Assembly (NCBI GenBank): GCA_027296045.1
Contig: JAPUJS010000599.1
Location: forward strand, 1 to 23,543
DNA from: a bacterium
Lineage (GTDB): Bacteria; Latescibacterota; UBA2968
Direction of reading: 5' to 3'
DNA length: 23,543 nucleotides
Shown: piece by piece, positions 1 through 7,509 of the stretch
Layout: each line of letters starts with the position of its first letter
Numbering within the stretch: position 1 is the first letter of the stretch
The notes under the pieces: model-generated
What the model saw: the letters and a program-made list of their open reading frames with translations, nothing else
Told to the model about the DNA's origin: nothing
Databases searched by the model: none
Made by a program: the position numbers and the translations under genes

Positions 1-1290
1 GCCTTTTCCCACTACGGAAAAACTGCCTACGAAATCCGCATCATCGACGGCAAAGGCCTCTGGGAACGGGCAGATTCTGACGCCTTTCGAGCCCCCAGTC
101 AAAACCCAATTGCCTCGAATTTGTCGGACATACCCGGCGCACGACCCTACAAGGGAGAATACGGCACGACCTCTATCATCCCCCGCATTGGCATCGAAAC
201 CGGCAAACTCAAGTTGGGAGCCGCCGCTATCTCCGAAGATGTGCTGGGCAAGCAATCTCTCTTCCTGAGTGCCCTGACCTCCCATGATTTCGACCTGAAT
301 CTGTTTGCCCTTTATGAATATCGCACCCGACGCCCTACATTTTTCCTGGAAGCCTATCGCCTGCGTCGAAGCGTCGAAGAAGATGTGCTCAATCGCGACC
401 TGGACTTCCGCCTCTTCAACCAGGTCTTTACCCTCATCGGCCTGGAATTCGGTGCCAAATACAAAATGCGCCGGGGCGGCCTCATCGACGGCCGATTGAT
501 TTACAGCCGCAGCGGAACCACCCAGCAAGTCGCCCGATTTAATGGCCTGGGCCGCACCACCATTGGCGCAACCCCGTTCAATGGCCTGGACCTGGCTTTC
601 ACCTATCATCTGGATGCCCTGGCCCGTTCTCGCGATTCTGAAATCAACCCCCGACAAGGACGGCAATTTACCTTCCGTTACGACCGCTATTTCAACTGGT
701 TCTTCAGTGGCTTCGAAGAAAACACCGCCTTGCTCATCGAAAAATACGACCGCTACTTCTACAACCAGCTCACCCTGGACTGGAACGAGTTTATTCCCTT
801 GCCCGGCCGCAGGGCCCTGGGCGTGCGCTTTTTCGGCGGCGTGATAGACAAAGCCGTCGACGACACCTTCGACTTCTTCATTGGCGGATTGCCCGGCATG
901 AAAGGCTACAGTTTCTACAGCCTGGAGGGAAGCAGAGCCCTGATGCTTCGCACCTCCTACCGCTTTCCACTGCTCGGACGCATCAACCAGCAATCTGGCC
1001 CCATCTACTCGGACCAGCTCTACGGTGCTTTCTTTGCAGGCATTGGACGCGCCTGGGATGGAAGTGCCCAGGACGATGTGCTCAAACGGGGCTGGAAACG
1101 CGAAATCGGCGCCCAGCTCCGTTATGACGCCTCCTCCTTTTACCTCTTTCCCACCCGGATCAGTTTGGATGCAGCTTATGGTTTTGACACCATCCCTTTG
1201 CAGGATCCCAGGGACCCAATCCAGAAGAGCGGATTTAAAATGTACTTTACATTGCTATTCGGTTTTTTGCAAAGTGTTGGGGGACGTTAA
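1..1290 (+). CDS. TolB-like/outer-membrane beta-barrel fusion protein, C-terminal part (5' partial)
   Basis: The reading frame is open from base 1, so the gene begins before the window. About 429 residues are visible. The first 25 or so (ending near a GLWER stretch) look like the last blade of a TolB/PD40-type beta-propeller. The rest alternates aromatic and polar residues as in an Omp85/BamA surface-antigen barrel. It includes a GGLPGMKGYSFYSLEGSRAL segment (about residues 297-316), which matches the family pattern of a glycine-rich hairpin before the last strands. The barrel would sit in the outer membrane with the propeller in the periplasm. Assignment rests on pattern and composition; the precise substrate or role is unknown. 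The next gene starts 72 bases downstream on the same strand. An internal TTG at 121 is not a likely start because the frame and the fold continue upstream. Confidence 0.65.
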   Translation, partial: AFSHYGKTAYEIRIIDGKGLWERADSDAFRAPSQNPIASNLSDIPGARPYKGEYGTTSIIPRIGIETGKLKLGAAAISEDVLGKQSLFLSALTSHDFDLNLFALYEYRTRRPTFFLEAYRLRRSVEEDVLNRDLDFRLFNQVFTLIGLEFGAKYKMRRGGLIDGRLIYSRSGTTQQVARFNGLGRTTIGATPFNGLDLAFTYHLDALARSRDSEINPRQGRQFTFRYDRYFNWFFSGFEENTALLIEKYDRYFYNQLTLDWNEFIPLPGRRALGVRFFGGVIDKAVDDTFDFFIGGLPGMKGYSFYSLEGSRALMLRTSYRFPLLGRINQQSGPIYSDQLYGAFFAGIGRAWDGSAQDDVLKRGWKREIGAQLRYDASSFYLFPTRISLDAAYGFDTIPLQDPRDPIQKSGFKMYFTLLFGFLQSVGGR

Positions 1291-1362
1291 TACAAAGTTC
1301 CGGAATCTGCGGTTACAGGACCCGCAATGCAGATCCCAGGGCTTCAATTCAAGGAGCATCCT

Positions 1363-2133
1363 ATGAGATTGAACGTTGCCACCGGCCTGCTCGCCGTCCT
1401 GCTGTACACCACATCGACGGAAGCCACCGGCCTCTCGCCGGCCTTTCCATCCGCCCCCTTGCCCACGCGTCCAACGTCGGCCCTCTTTTTCCAAAATACC
1501 GGTGTATCTTCCAAGTCTCCCAAAACGGCGTTTTTCCTGTCGCTGATGGTTCCAGGACTTGGCGAACTCTACTCGGGTGCCAGGTGGCGGGCGGCCGGAT
1601 TTTTCGCCACCGAAACCCTCACCTGGCTGGCCTATTTCAACTGGCGCAGCAAAGGCAGCGATTTGCGCACCGAATTTCGCCAATACGCCGACCAGCATTG
1701 GGACGAATCCCGCTACCGTTCCTGGCAATCCTACAACCAGTCTCAGCCCGAAGGATCGCGCTATTTTGAAACCGAAACCCTGCCCTCCAAATCGGAAGAT
1801 ATCCAGCAATACTACGAACTGGTCGGTAAATACGCCCAGTTCGTCTTCGGCTGGGACGACGTCACCGTTGGCTTCACCACAGACAATATGAGCGTTCAAT
1901 CGGTCCGGCGGGTAGATTATGAAACCCAGCGCAATGAAAGCAACAAACGCCTCAAACGCGCCTCCACCATTATCGGCGTGGTCATGCTCAACCACATCGT
2001 CAGCGCCATTCACGCCTCGGCCTATGCCCGTTCCCTTCAATTGTCCAAACCCGTCCCCATCTGGGTCGATTTCCAACCCATCGACGCCCGCGGCAGGCCC
2101 AATCCAACAGTGGAATTAAAAGCACGTTTTTGA
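1363..2133 (+). CDS. DUF5683-type membrane protein, first of a tandem pair
   Basis: This is a predicted 256-residue exported or membrane protein of unknown function. ATG 1363 is chosen over the in-frame ATG 1327 because AAGGAG (1351-1356) lies 6 bases before it, and the product then begins with a clean signal-like segment (MRLNVATGLLAVLLY). Around residues 50-85 a KSPKTAFFLSLMVPGLGELY motif followed by a hydrophobic stretch matches the DUF5683 pattern (S-x-x-x-A-x-x-S-x-x-x-P-G-x-G-x-x-Y). A second hydrophobic stretch lies near the C-terminus (ASTIIGVVMLNHIVSAIHAS). The end is basic and finishes in Phe. The following gene shares the same two-part plan, so the pair looks like an old duplication. 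Function cannot be inferred beyond a membrane or envelope location. Confidence 0.75.
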   Translation: MRLNVATGLLAVLLYTTSTEATGLSPAFPSAPLPTRPTSALFFQNTGVSSKSPKTAFFLSLMVPGLGELYSGARWRAAGFFATETLTWLAYFNWRSKGSDLRTEFRQYADQHWDESRYRSWQSYNQSQPEGSRYFETETLPSKSEDIQQYYELVGKYAQFVFGWDDVTVGFTTDNMSVQSVRRVDYETQRNESNKRLKRASTIIGVVMLNHIVSAIHASAYARSLQLSKPVPIWVDFQPIDARGRPNPTVELKARF

Positions 2134-2159
2134 TCCTACTCTTATGAGGAATCACAACC

Positions 2160-2801
2160 GTGAATACATGTGCCAGAACTGTGCGAATAGGCCTTTCCTG
2201 TCTCCTGGTTTCGGCCTTCCTTACAAGCTCCACAGGGGCTGTTGAGGTCAAATCGCCTCGGAAAGCTGCCTTCCTCTCCATTCTCCTGCCCGGCACCGGC
2301 GAACTCTATGCCGGTGGCCCCCGGTCTGGCCGGTTCTTTCTCTTTACCGAAGGCCTCTTCTGGACCGGATTGTTTGCGTTCAAAAAATTGAACACCACCC
2401 GGGAACGTACCTTTAAATCCTTCGCAGCCGCCCACGCCAGGGCCCCCGTCGAGGGCAAACCCGCCTCTTACTTTGACGAACTCGTCAACTTCCGAAGCAT
2501 CTACGACCGCAACCATCGAGCCCGCTATTTGGAAGGCGAACGGGCCACACTCCGCCCTGAAACCCCCGACAATATCTGGGAATGGGATTCCGAAAATTCC
2601 CGCAACAAATTTCGCGAACTCAGAAGCAAAGCCACCTGGACCCGCACGAGAAGCCTCGTCTTTACCGGCGCCCTGATCTTTAACCGGTTTGCAAGTGCCA
2701 TCAACGCGGCCTATATCGCCAGCAAAACCATCCCGGTCGAAATCGGCGTCATCCCACAACCCAGCGGCGGCATGCAAGCCCTGCTCTACACACACTTTTG
2801 A
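2160..2801 (+). CDS. DUF5683-type membrane protein, second of a tandem pair
   Basis: This 213-residue protein starts at GTG 2160, with TGAGGA (2145-2150) 9 bases upstream; no in-frame ATG gives a better N-terminus. A signal-like segment (IGLSCLLVSAFLTSSTGA) is followed at about residues 31-50 by KSPRKAAFLSILLPGTGELY, closely parallel to the first copy. A hydrophobic stretch FFLFTEGLFWTGLFAF follows. Near the C-terminus LVFTGALIFNRFASAINAAY parallels the N-x-x-x-S-A-I-x-A of the first copy. The middle is charged and hydrophilic. It begins 26 bases after the preceding stop and ends 1 base before the peptidase gene, so the three genes are probably co-transcribed. Function is unknown. Confidence 0.75.
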   Translation: MNTCARTVRIGLSCLLVSAFLTSSTGAVEVKSPRKAAFLSILLPGTGELYAGGPRSGRFFLFTEGLFWTGLFAFKKLNTTRERTFKSFAAAHARAPVEGKPASYFDELVNFRSIYDRNHRARYLEGERATLRPETPDNIWEWDSENSRNKFRELRSKATWTRTRSLVFTGALIFNRFASAINAAYIASKTIPVEIGVIPQPSGGMQALLYTHF

Positions 2802-2802
2802 C

Positions 2803-4335
2803 ATGGCTCTCCCGACCCAACCTAACCCCCCTGTCCCCCCTTCCCTAAGAGGATTTGTTTTTCTTTTCTTTTTCTTTCTCACGTCCCAAACTTTCGCTCA
2901 AGACCTCATCCCCTTGAGCGGCACCACCTTCCTCCCCCGCACCCCAAAGCATCTTCCCGCACCCAAGCGCCAATTGATACAACCCTTCCAGGTCGGCGAT
3001 CCCCTCACCGTTCCCGCCTTCAGCTTTCGCCTCGTCGGTGGCGGCCACTACCAGACCGATATCACCTGCCGCCTGGTGGGCACCCACTGCTACATCTTTG
3101 TCGAAAACGACATGTGGGGTACCGATCGGGTCACCCAGTCCGGCATCGAGTCCCTCGCCCGTGCCTTCGACAATGCCACCAATCGCGACCCGGATCGCGG
3201 CATCTTCACCGTCGACATCGACCTGTTCGGCCCTCCCCCCAACGTCGACGGAGACCCCCGCATTCTCATCGTCATCCTCGACGTGCTCGACAGCCCCATC
3301 ACCGGCACCACTTTTGTGGGCTATTTCGACGTGGAAAACCAATCTCCACCCATCTCGCGCGAAATCATCTACCTCGATAGCAATCCCTTGGACATCCACA
3401 CCGACCTGGCCCGCGCCACCCTGGCCCACGAATTTCAACACCTGCTCCACTGGGCGGCGGATCCCGACGAGGACAAATGGCTCGACGAAGGCTGTTCCGA
3501 ATACGCCGAACTGGCCTGCGGCTACCGCGACACCACAGAGGCTGCCACAGAAGACTTTCTCACCCTGGCCACCAACACCGGCCTCACCGAATGGGAAGAC
3601 CTCCCCTTCGACTTCGACCAGGCCTTCCTCTGGATGACCTACTTCGCCCAGCGCTACGGAGACGCCTCCCTTCGCCAGCTCGTTGCAGATCCCGAAAACG
3701 GCATCGCGTCCGTCAACAACCTCCTGACCACCTTAAACGTGCCCGAACGTTTCGAACACCTCCACGGCGCCTGGACGGCCGCCCTCTACCTGGACGGCCC
3801 GGACAACCTCGGCTTGAAACGACTCGACCTGGGCCCCGTCAAACAAGATTCGTTCGCCGTGCCTACCACCCAGATCAGTCGCAATGTCACCCTTTGGGGC
3901 ACCGATTTCCTCACCTTCGGCGACGCACCTGGCCTGTCTATCGACATCGGCAGCACCGGCAACGAAAATCTCCTTGTCACCCTCATCACCAAAGGCGACA
4001 ACCCATCTGCCGCGCCTCTCGCCATTTCTTCTGGCACACGAAAACGCATCCACACCTTCACAACCGGCACCCACGCCCTATCGGTCACCGGCACCTCCGG
4101 CGGGCTCCAGAGCTTCAGCTTTAGCGTCACAGCCCTGGAAGGCACCTCTCCGACCGCCTCCGACTTTGATGCAAATGGCGAAATCGGTTTCTCCGATTTC
4201 TTACGCTTTGCCGAAAATTTCAACCGATCCGCCGGCCTCCCAAACTTCGACCCCACCTTTGACCTCGACGGCGATCACAAAGTCGGATTCTCAGATTTCC
4301 TGATCTTTGCAGGAAACTTTGGAAAAACCCCATAA
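2803..4335 (+). CDS. Secreted HExxH zinc metallopeptidase with C-terminal EF-hand (dockerin-like) repeats
   Basis: This is a 510-residue protein. ATG 2803 is used because it lies 1 base after the previous stop and gives a signal peptide (about residues 1-33: a proline-rich start, then a Phe-rich core ending in TFAQ). No clear ribosome site precedes it, so coupling to the upstream gene is likely. The zinc motif HEFQH is at 209-213, and LDEGCSEYAE (third ligand probably E229) follows 16 residues later, as in gluzincin-type peptidases such as the M30 hyicolysin group. The C-terminus has two calcium-loop repeats, D454-x-D456-x-N458-G and D487-x-D489-G-D491, each running on to G-F-S-D-F-L. These resemble dockerin/EF-hand tails common on exported proteins of Latescibacterota/Poribacteria-like genomes. 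It probably cleaves extracellular or periplasmic proteins; the substrate is unknown. Confidence 0.7.
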   Translation: MALPTQPNPPVPPSLRGFVFLFFFFLTSQTFAQDLIPLSGTTFLPRTPKHLPAPKRQLIQPFQVGDPLTVPAFSFRLVGGGHYQTDITCRLVGTHCYIFVENDMWGTDRVTQSGIESLARAFDNATNRDPDRGIFTVDIDLFGPPPNVDGDPRILIVILDVLDSPITGTTFVGYFDVENQSPPISREIIYLDSNPLDIHTDLARATLAHEFQHLLHWAADPDEDKWLDEGCSEYAELACGYRDTTEAATEDFLTLATNTGLTEWEDLPFDFDQAFLWMTYFAQRYGDASLRQLVADPENGIASVNNLLTTLNVPERFEHLHGAWTAALYLDGPDNLGLKRLDLGPVKQDSFAVPTTQISRNVTLWGTDFLTFGDAPGLSIDIGSTGNENLLVTLITKGDNPSAAPLAISSGTRKRIHTFTTGTHALSVTGTSGGLQSFSFSVTALEGTSPTASDFDANGEIGFSDFLRFAENFNRSAGLPNFDPTFDLDGDHKVGFSDFLIFAGNFGKTP

Positions 4336-4383
4336 AAAAACGCAGGATCTTAGTAATCTGCTTTGCCTGATTGTCAAAAGCGG

Positions 4384-4412
4384 TTGATTTTGGGCTTTTT
4401 CAAAGGTATCTT
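4384..4412 (+). promoter_or_regulatory. Candidate sigma70 promoter of the type III PKS cassette
   Basis: TTGATT (4384-4389), 17 bases, TATCTT (4407-4412). The -35 matches TTGACA at 4 of 6 positions and the -10 matches TATAAT at 4 of 6, with ideal spacing. It lies in the 114-base gap before the polyketide synthase gene and would start transcription near 4419. This is pattern evidence only. Confidence 0.4.
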
Positions 4413-4421
4413 TGATGTATC

Positions 4422-4434
4422 TGACACGCTGTCA
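4422..4434. promoter_or_regulatory. Palindromic operator candidate TGACA-CGC-TGTCA
   Basis: A perfect inverted repeat with 5-base arms and a 3-base centre lies immediately downstream of the candidate -10 box, about +3 to +16, before the polyketide synthase start. A repressor bound here would block initiation or early elongation. No regulator gene is seen nearby. Short palindromes arise by chance, so confidence is low. Confidence 0.3.
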
Positions 4435-4449
4435 ATATAAGGTTTCGAC

Positions 4450-5565
4450 ATGGGCATGGATGCTGTTTACCTTCACCACATTGAGACATGTGTTCCTGAG
4501 CACGCATTTTCTCAGATTTTGTTGTGTGAGCAGATGCAGCACTGGGCAAAAACCGAGCGAGAGCGGCGGTATATTCGGGGCATTTATCCGGCATCGGGCA
4601 TTGAAACCCGGCACTTCGTGGTGTCGGACGATGGCACCGAACCGTCGGGCATTTACTGTCGCGATGGGATGATGGCGCCACCGACTGTGCCGGGCACAGA
4701 AGCGCGGAATGCAGTGTATGTAGAGGCGTCGAAGCAGATGGCCGTGGATGTGGCGCGTCGTGTATTTGAGGGGTGTGAGGCCATGGATGCGGCAGATGTG
4801 ACGCATGTGATTGTGGTGTCGTGTACAGGTTTTTACAATCCGGGTCCCGATTATTATATCGCACAGGCATTGGATTTGTCGCCGGGGGTAGAGCGCTATT
4901 GCCTGGGTTTTATGGGCTGCCACGCAGCGCTTCCCGCATTGAAAATGGCAACGCAGTTCTGCCGGGCCGACCCCGATGCAGTGGTGCTGGTGGTGTGCGT
5001 GGAACTGTGCAGCCTGCACCTGCAATTTGATGGCAGGCCGGATTCGCTGGTGGCCAATGCGCTGTTTTCAGATGGGGCAGTTGCAGCCATTGTGAGTGCG
5101 CGAACTCCAGTGGACGGGCAGTGTGCCTATCGCCTAGACGGGTTCGCCTCGGCCCTGGTTGCAGAGGGTGAAAAGGTGATGGCCTGGGCCATTGGCGACC
5201 GGGGGTTCCGGTTGACGCTGTCGAGTTATGTGCCAAAGATTATCGGCGCAAATATTCGATCGCTGCTCATACCTGTGCTGGCGTCGTGGGACCTGGGGAT
5301 AAGCGATGTGAGCCTGTGGGCGGTGCATCCCGGAGGAAAAACGATTCTGGATCGCATTGAGGAAGAACTGAACTTGCATCCGGAACAGCTATTGGTTTCG
5401 CGCAACATATTGCAACACCACGGAAATATGAGCAGCGCGACAGTGCTGTTTGTACTGCAGGAGCTATTGAATTCGGGGGCTTCGGGCCCTGTTTGCACGT
5501 TGGCATTTGGTCCTGGGCTTACGGTGGAGATGGGGCACTTGCATCTGGTATCGGGCGATGGATAA
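4450..5565 (+). CDS. Type III polyketide synthase (chalcone/stilbene synthase superfamily)
   Basis: This 371-residue protein condenses an acyl-CoA starter with malonyl-CoA units and cyclises the chain, typically to an alkylresorcinol, alkylpyrone or alkylresorcylic acid. The whole catalytic triad is visible: Cys157 in GFMGCHAA, His293 in WAVHPGGK and Asn326 in HGNMSSA. The C-terminal family signature FGPGLTVE is also present. Length fits the family (about 350-400). ATG 4450 is preceded by AAGG (4439-4442) at 7 bases; ATG 4456 is the alternative. Two downstream genes overlap it in series, giving a PKS-monooxygenase-methyltransferase set like the phenolic-lipid/quinone operons of Streptomyces (srs type) and others. 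The product is inferred. The coding strand is rich in G, unlike other plus-strand genes here. FabH is the obvious alternative family, but the HPGGK and FGPGLTVE signatures favour type III PKS. Confidence 0.88.
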   Translation: MGMDAVYLHHIETCVPEHAFSQILLCEQMQHWAKTERERRYIRGIYPASGIETRHFVVSDDGTEPSGIYCRDGMMAPPTVPGTEARNAVYVEASKQMAVDVARRVFEGCEAMDAADVTHVIVVSCTGFYNPGPDYYIAQALDLSPGVERYCLGFMGCHAALPALKMATQFCRADPDAVVLVVCVELCSLHLQFDGRPDSLVANALFSDGAVAAIVSARTPVDGQCAYRLDGFASALVAEGEKVMAWAIGDRGFRLTLSSYVPKIIGANIRSLLIPVLASWDLGISDVSLWAVHPGGKTILDRIEEELNLHPEQLLVSRNILQHHGNMSSATVLFVLQELLNSGASGPVCTLAFGPGLTVEMGHLHLVSGDG

Positions 5566-6754
5566 ATGGATCGGCGAGGTGCTCATTGTCGGGGGGGGAC
5601 CGGTGGGGTTGTTGCTGGGCAATCTGCTCGGGCAGCAGGGCATTCGCTGTGCAGTTGTGGAGCAGCGCACCGAGCCGTTGACGCAGTCGCGGGCCATTGG
5701 GGTTATGCCGCCATCGCTGTGTATTTTGAAGCACCTGCATCTGGACCGGGCTTTTGTGGATGCGGGGGTGCGCGTGGATACTGCGCTGGTGCACGACGAG
5801 CGGGGCATTTTGGGGAAGATGGAATTTTGCGGGTTGCTCGGCGGGTATCCGTTTATTCTGTCGCTGCCGCAGGCGCAAACGGTTCGGTTGCTTAAAGAGC
5901 ATCTCAAGTGCTTTCCGTCTGTGCGGTATTGCACTGGAACGTCGGTTGTGGGACTGATGCAATCGGATCGGGATGTTGCGATTCGGTTGCAGCAGGAAAG
6001 AGAAGCAATCTGCCAAGCGTCGGTTGTGGTGGGCTGCGACGGCATTCACAGCACGGTTCGAAATCTGGTTGAGATCCCGTCGGTCGAACGACTGTACGGG
6101 CTTTCTTTTTTGATGGGCGATTTTGAGGACAACAGCGGGCTGAATGCCGAAGCGCATCTGTTTTTTACACCCCGGGGTTCTGTAGAATCGTTTCCCTTGC
6201 CAAACCAGCAGCGGCGGTGGATTGTACAGACCGATCGGTATATGGCAGAGTCGAGTGAGGGTTTTCTGGCCGATCGTGTAGAGGCGCTTTCGGGGGTTGA
6301 TGTGCGGGGTTCGAAGCAGGTCTGGCAGAGCGCGTTTGCGACCCGGCGCATGGTATGCCGTCAGTATTCTAATGGGCGCGTGGTCTTGTGTGGCGATGCA
6401 GCTCATGTGACGAGCCCTATTGGCGGACAGGGTATGAATACGGGTTTTGCCGACGCGGCTTTGCTGGCGCAGGTGCTGGTCGCTGTGTTGCGGTGTGGAG
6501 CGTCGATTCGGACTCTGTTTCGGCAGTATGCTTATTTTCGCCGACGGGCTTTTAAAGAAGCCATGCGCAGGGCCGAATGGGGCATGTGGCTGGGGACACG
6601 CAAAGGGCACTTGATGTCGGGACTGCGCAGCGTGTTGATCAAAAATGTCTTGTTGCGCCCACCGGTTGTACACCGATTGCGCGATCACTTTGCGATGTGG
6701 ACGATTCCCCACCAGGGGCTGGACTTGAACGCACAGCATGGAAAAGGATCGTGA
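5558..6754 (+). CDS. FAD-dependent aromatic-ring monooxygenase (class A, UbiH/PHBH-like)
   Basis: This is a 398-residue flavoprotein. ATG 5558 is chosen because it overlaps the PKS stop by 8 bases (ATGGATAA) and places the dinucleotide-binding GGGPVG motif at residues 12-17, as usual for the family. The DG motif is at D161-G162 (GCDGIHSTVR). The second FAD/ribityl motif is at G279-D280 (CGDAAH), followed by PIGGQGMNTG. These three motifs define class A single-component hydroxylases that use NAD(P)H and O2 to hydroxylate phenols. In this context it most likely hydroxylates the PKS-derived ring, giving a hydroquinone that oxidises to a quinone. No transmembrane tail is obvious. A 515-residue open frame runs antisense to it and is considered a composition artefact. 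Confidence 0.85.
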   Translation: MDKWIGEVLIVGGGPVGLLLGNLLGQQGIRCAVVEQRTEPLTQSRAIGVMPPSLCILKHLHLDRAFVDAGVRVDTALVHDERGILGKMEFCGLLGGYPFILSLPQAQTVRLLKEHLKCFPSVRYCTGTSVVGLMQSDRDVAIRLQQEREAICQASVVVGCDGIHSTVRNLVEIPSVERLYGLSFLMGDFEDNSGLNAEAHLFFTPRGSVESFPLPNQQRRWIVQTDRYMAESSEGFLADRVEALSGVDVRGSKQVWQSAFATRRMVCRQYSNGRVVLCGDAAHVTSPIGGQGMNTGFADAALLAQVLVAVLRCGASIRTLFRQYAYFRRRAFKEAMRRAEWGMWLGTRKGHLMSGLRSVLIKNVLLRPPVVHRLRDHFAMWTIPHQGLDLNAQHGKGS

Positions 6755-7494
6755 TGCTGCCAGATCTGTCTGAGCGATTTGACGGGCTGGAGAGGATGGA
6801 TCGATCGGATTGCGATGAGGCACATCTGTATCGAACACTGGCACAGTTTCGGTATGTGAATCTTGTAGTGTCCCGCTATCGGTATTGTCTGAAGCGCTGG
6901 ATTGTGGCGGATATGTTGCGCGATCGATCGAGCAGGTATCACCTGGTGGATTTGGGCGCTGGTGGATGCGATATTCCCGCCTGGTTGCTGAGGCACTGCC
7001 AGCGGCGGAGTTTAAAACTGAGGGTGACAGCAGTAGATTCAAATGCGCGCACGGTGGCATGGGCACGCGAGCGGTATGGAGATATACCCGATCTGAATAT
7101 TGTGTGTGGCAGTGCGTTTGAGATTGGCGATCTGGGCGATGTGGACTACGTGTACGCCAACCATTTTCTGCACCATTTACCCAGGATCGAGATTGTGCGT
7201 TTGCTCCATGTAATTCAGGCTGTTGTGCGGCGCAAATTTTTGGTGTGCGATTTGGTGCGGAGCCGATTTTCCTATGTGGGCTTTTCCCTGCTGGCGGGTC
7301 CCTTATTGCGGGATAGTTTTGCTTTTGAGGATGGGCAAATTTCCATTCGGAGGGGATTTACTCTGGGCGAGTTTCAACATTTGATCGACGATTCAGACAT
7401 TCGGGGGCGGTGCCAAATTTTCCAGATGTTTCCCGGGCGGCTGGCGATGGTGGGCGGATCGGTCTTGGGCGACCTTCCGGCAGACCCAAACTGA
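6754..7494 (+). CDS. SAM-dependent methyltransferase (class I) of the phenolic-lipid cassette
   Basis: This 246-residue protein has ATG 6754 sharing one base with the monooxygenase stop (TGATG); AAGGA (6744-6748) lies 5 bases upstream. GTG 6751 is a less likely start. Motif I is VDLGAGGCDIPAW (Asp66, Gly68, Gly70), followed by an acidic motif II in VTAVDSNA and a motif III-like NHFLHHLPR. This is the Rossmann-type fold of UbiE-like O- or C-methyltransferases. The N-terminal R-x-L-x-x-x-x-x-V-N segment resembles methyltransferases found beside bacterial type III PKS genes. It probably methylates the phenolic ring or its hydroxyl. As I recall, the Streptomyces srs cassette uses a membrane ICMT-like enzyme for this step, so this would be a functional rather than sequence parallel. 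It is the last gene of the cassette and converges on the next gene after 15 bases. Confidence 0.82.
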   Translation: MLPDLSERFDGLERMDRSDCDEAHLYRTLAQFRYVNLVVSRYRYCLKRWIVADMLRDRSSRYHLVDLGAGGCDIPAWLLRHCQRRSLKLRVTAVDSNARTVAWARERYGDIPDLNIVCGSAFEIGDLGDVDYVYANHFLHHLPRIEIVRLLHVIQAVVRRKFLVCDLVRSRFSYVGFSLLAGPLLRDSFAFEDGQISIRRGFTLGEFQHLIDDSDIRGRCQIFQMFPGRLAMVGGSVLGDLPADPN

Positions 7495-7509
7495 AGATTC
7501 TCATGGATC

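Noticed and set aside
1255..3450. Several antisense open frames of 200-270 codons across the envelope genes.
   Set aside because: They overlap genes with signal peptides, ribosome sites and catalytic motifs and have no domain of their own.
4450..5565. Calling the PKS a FabH-like ketosynthase III.
   Set aside because: FGPGLTVE, HPGGK and GNMSSA are chalcone-synthase-superfamily signatures; a true fabH lies elsewhere in the window.
5519..7066. A 515-codon open frame on the minus strand, longer than the monooxygenase it overlaps.
   Set aside because: The plus strand carries all FAD-binding and SAM-binding motifs in order with coupled starts; the antisense product has no recognisable domain and arises from composition.
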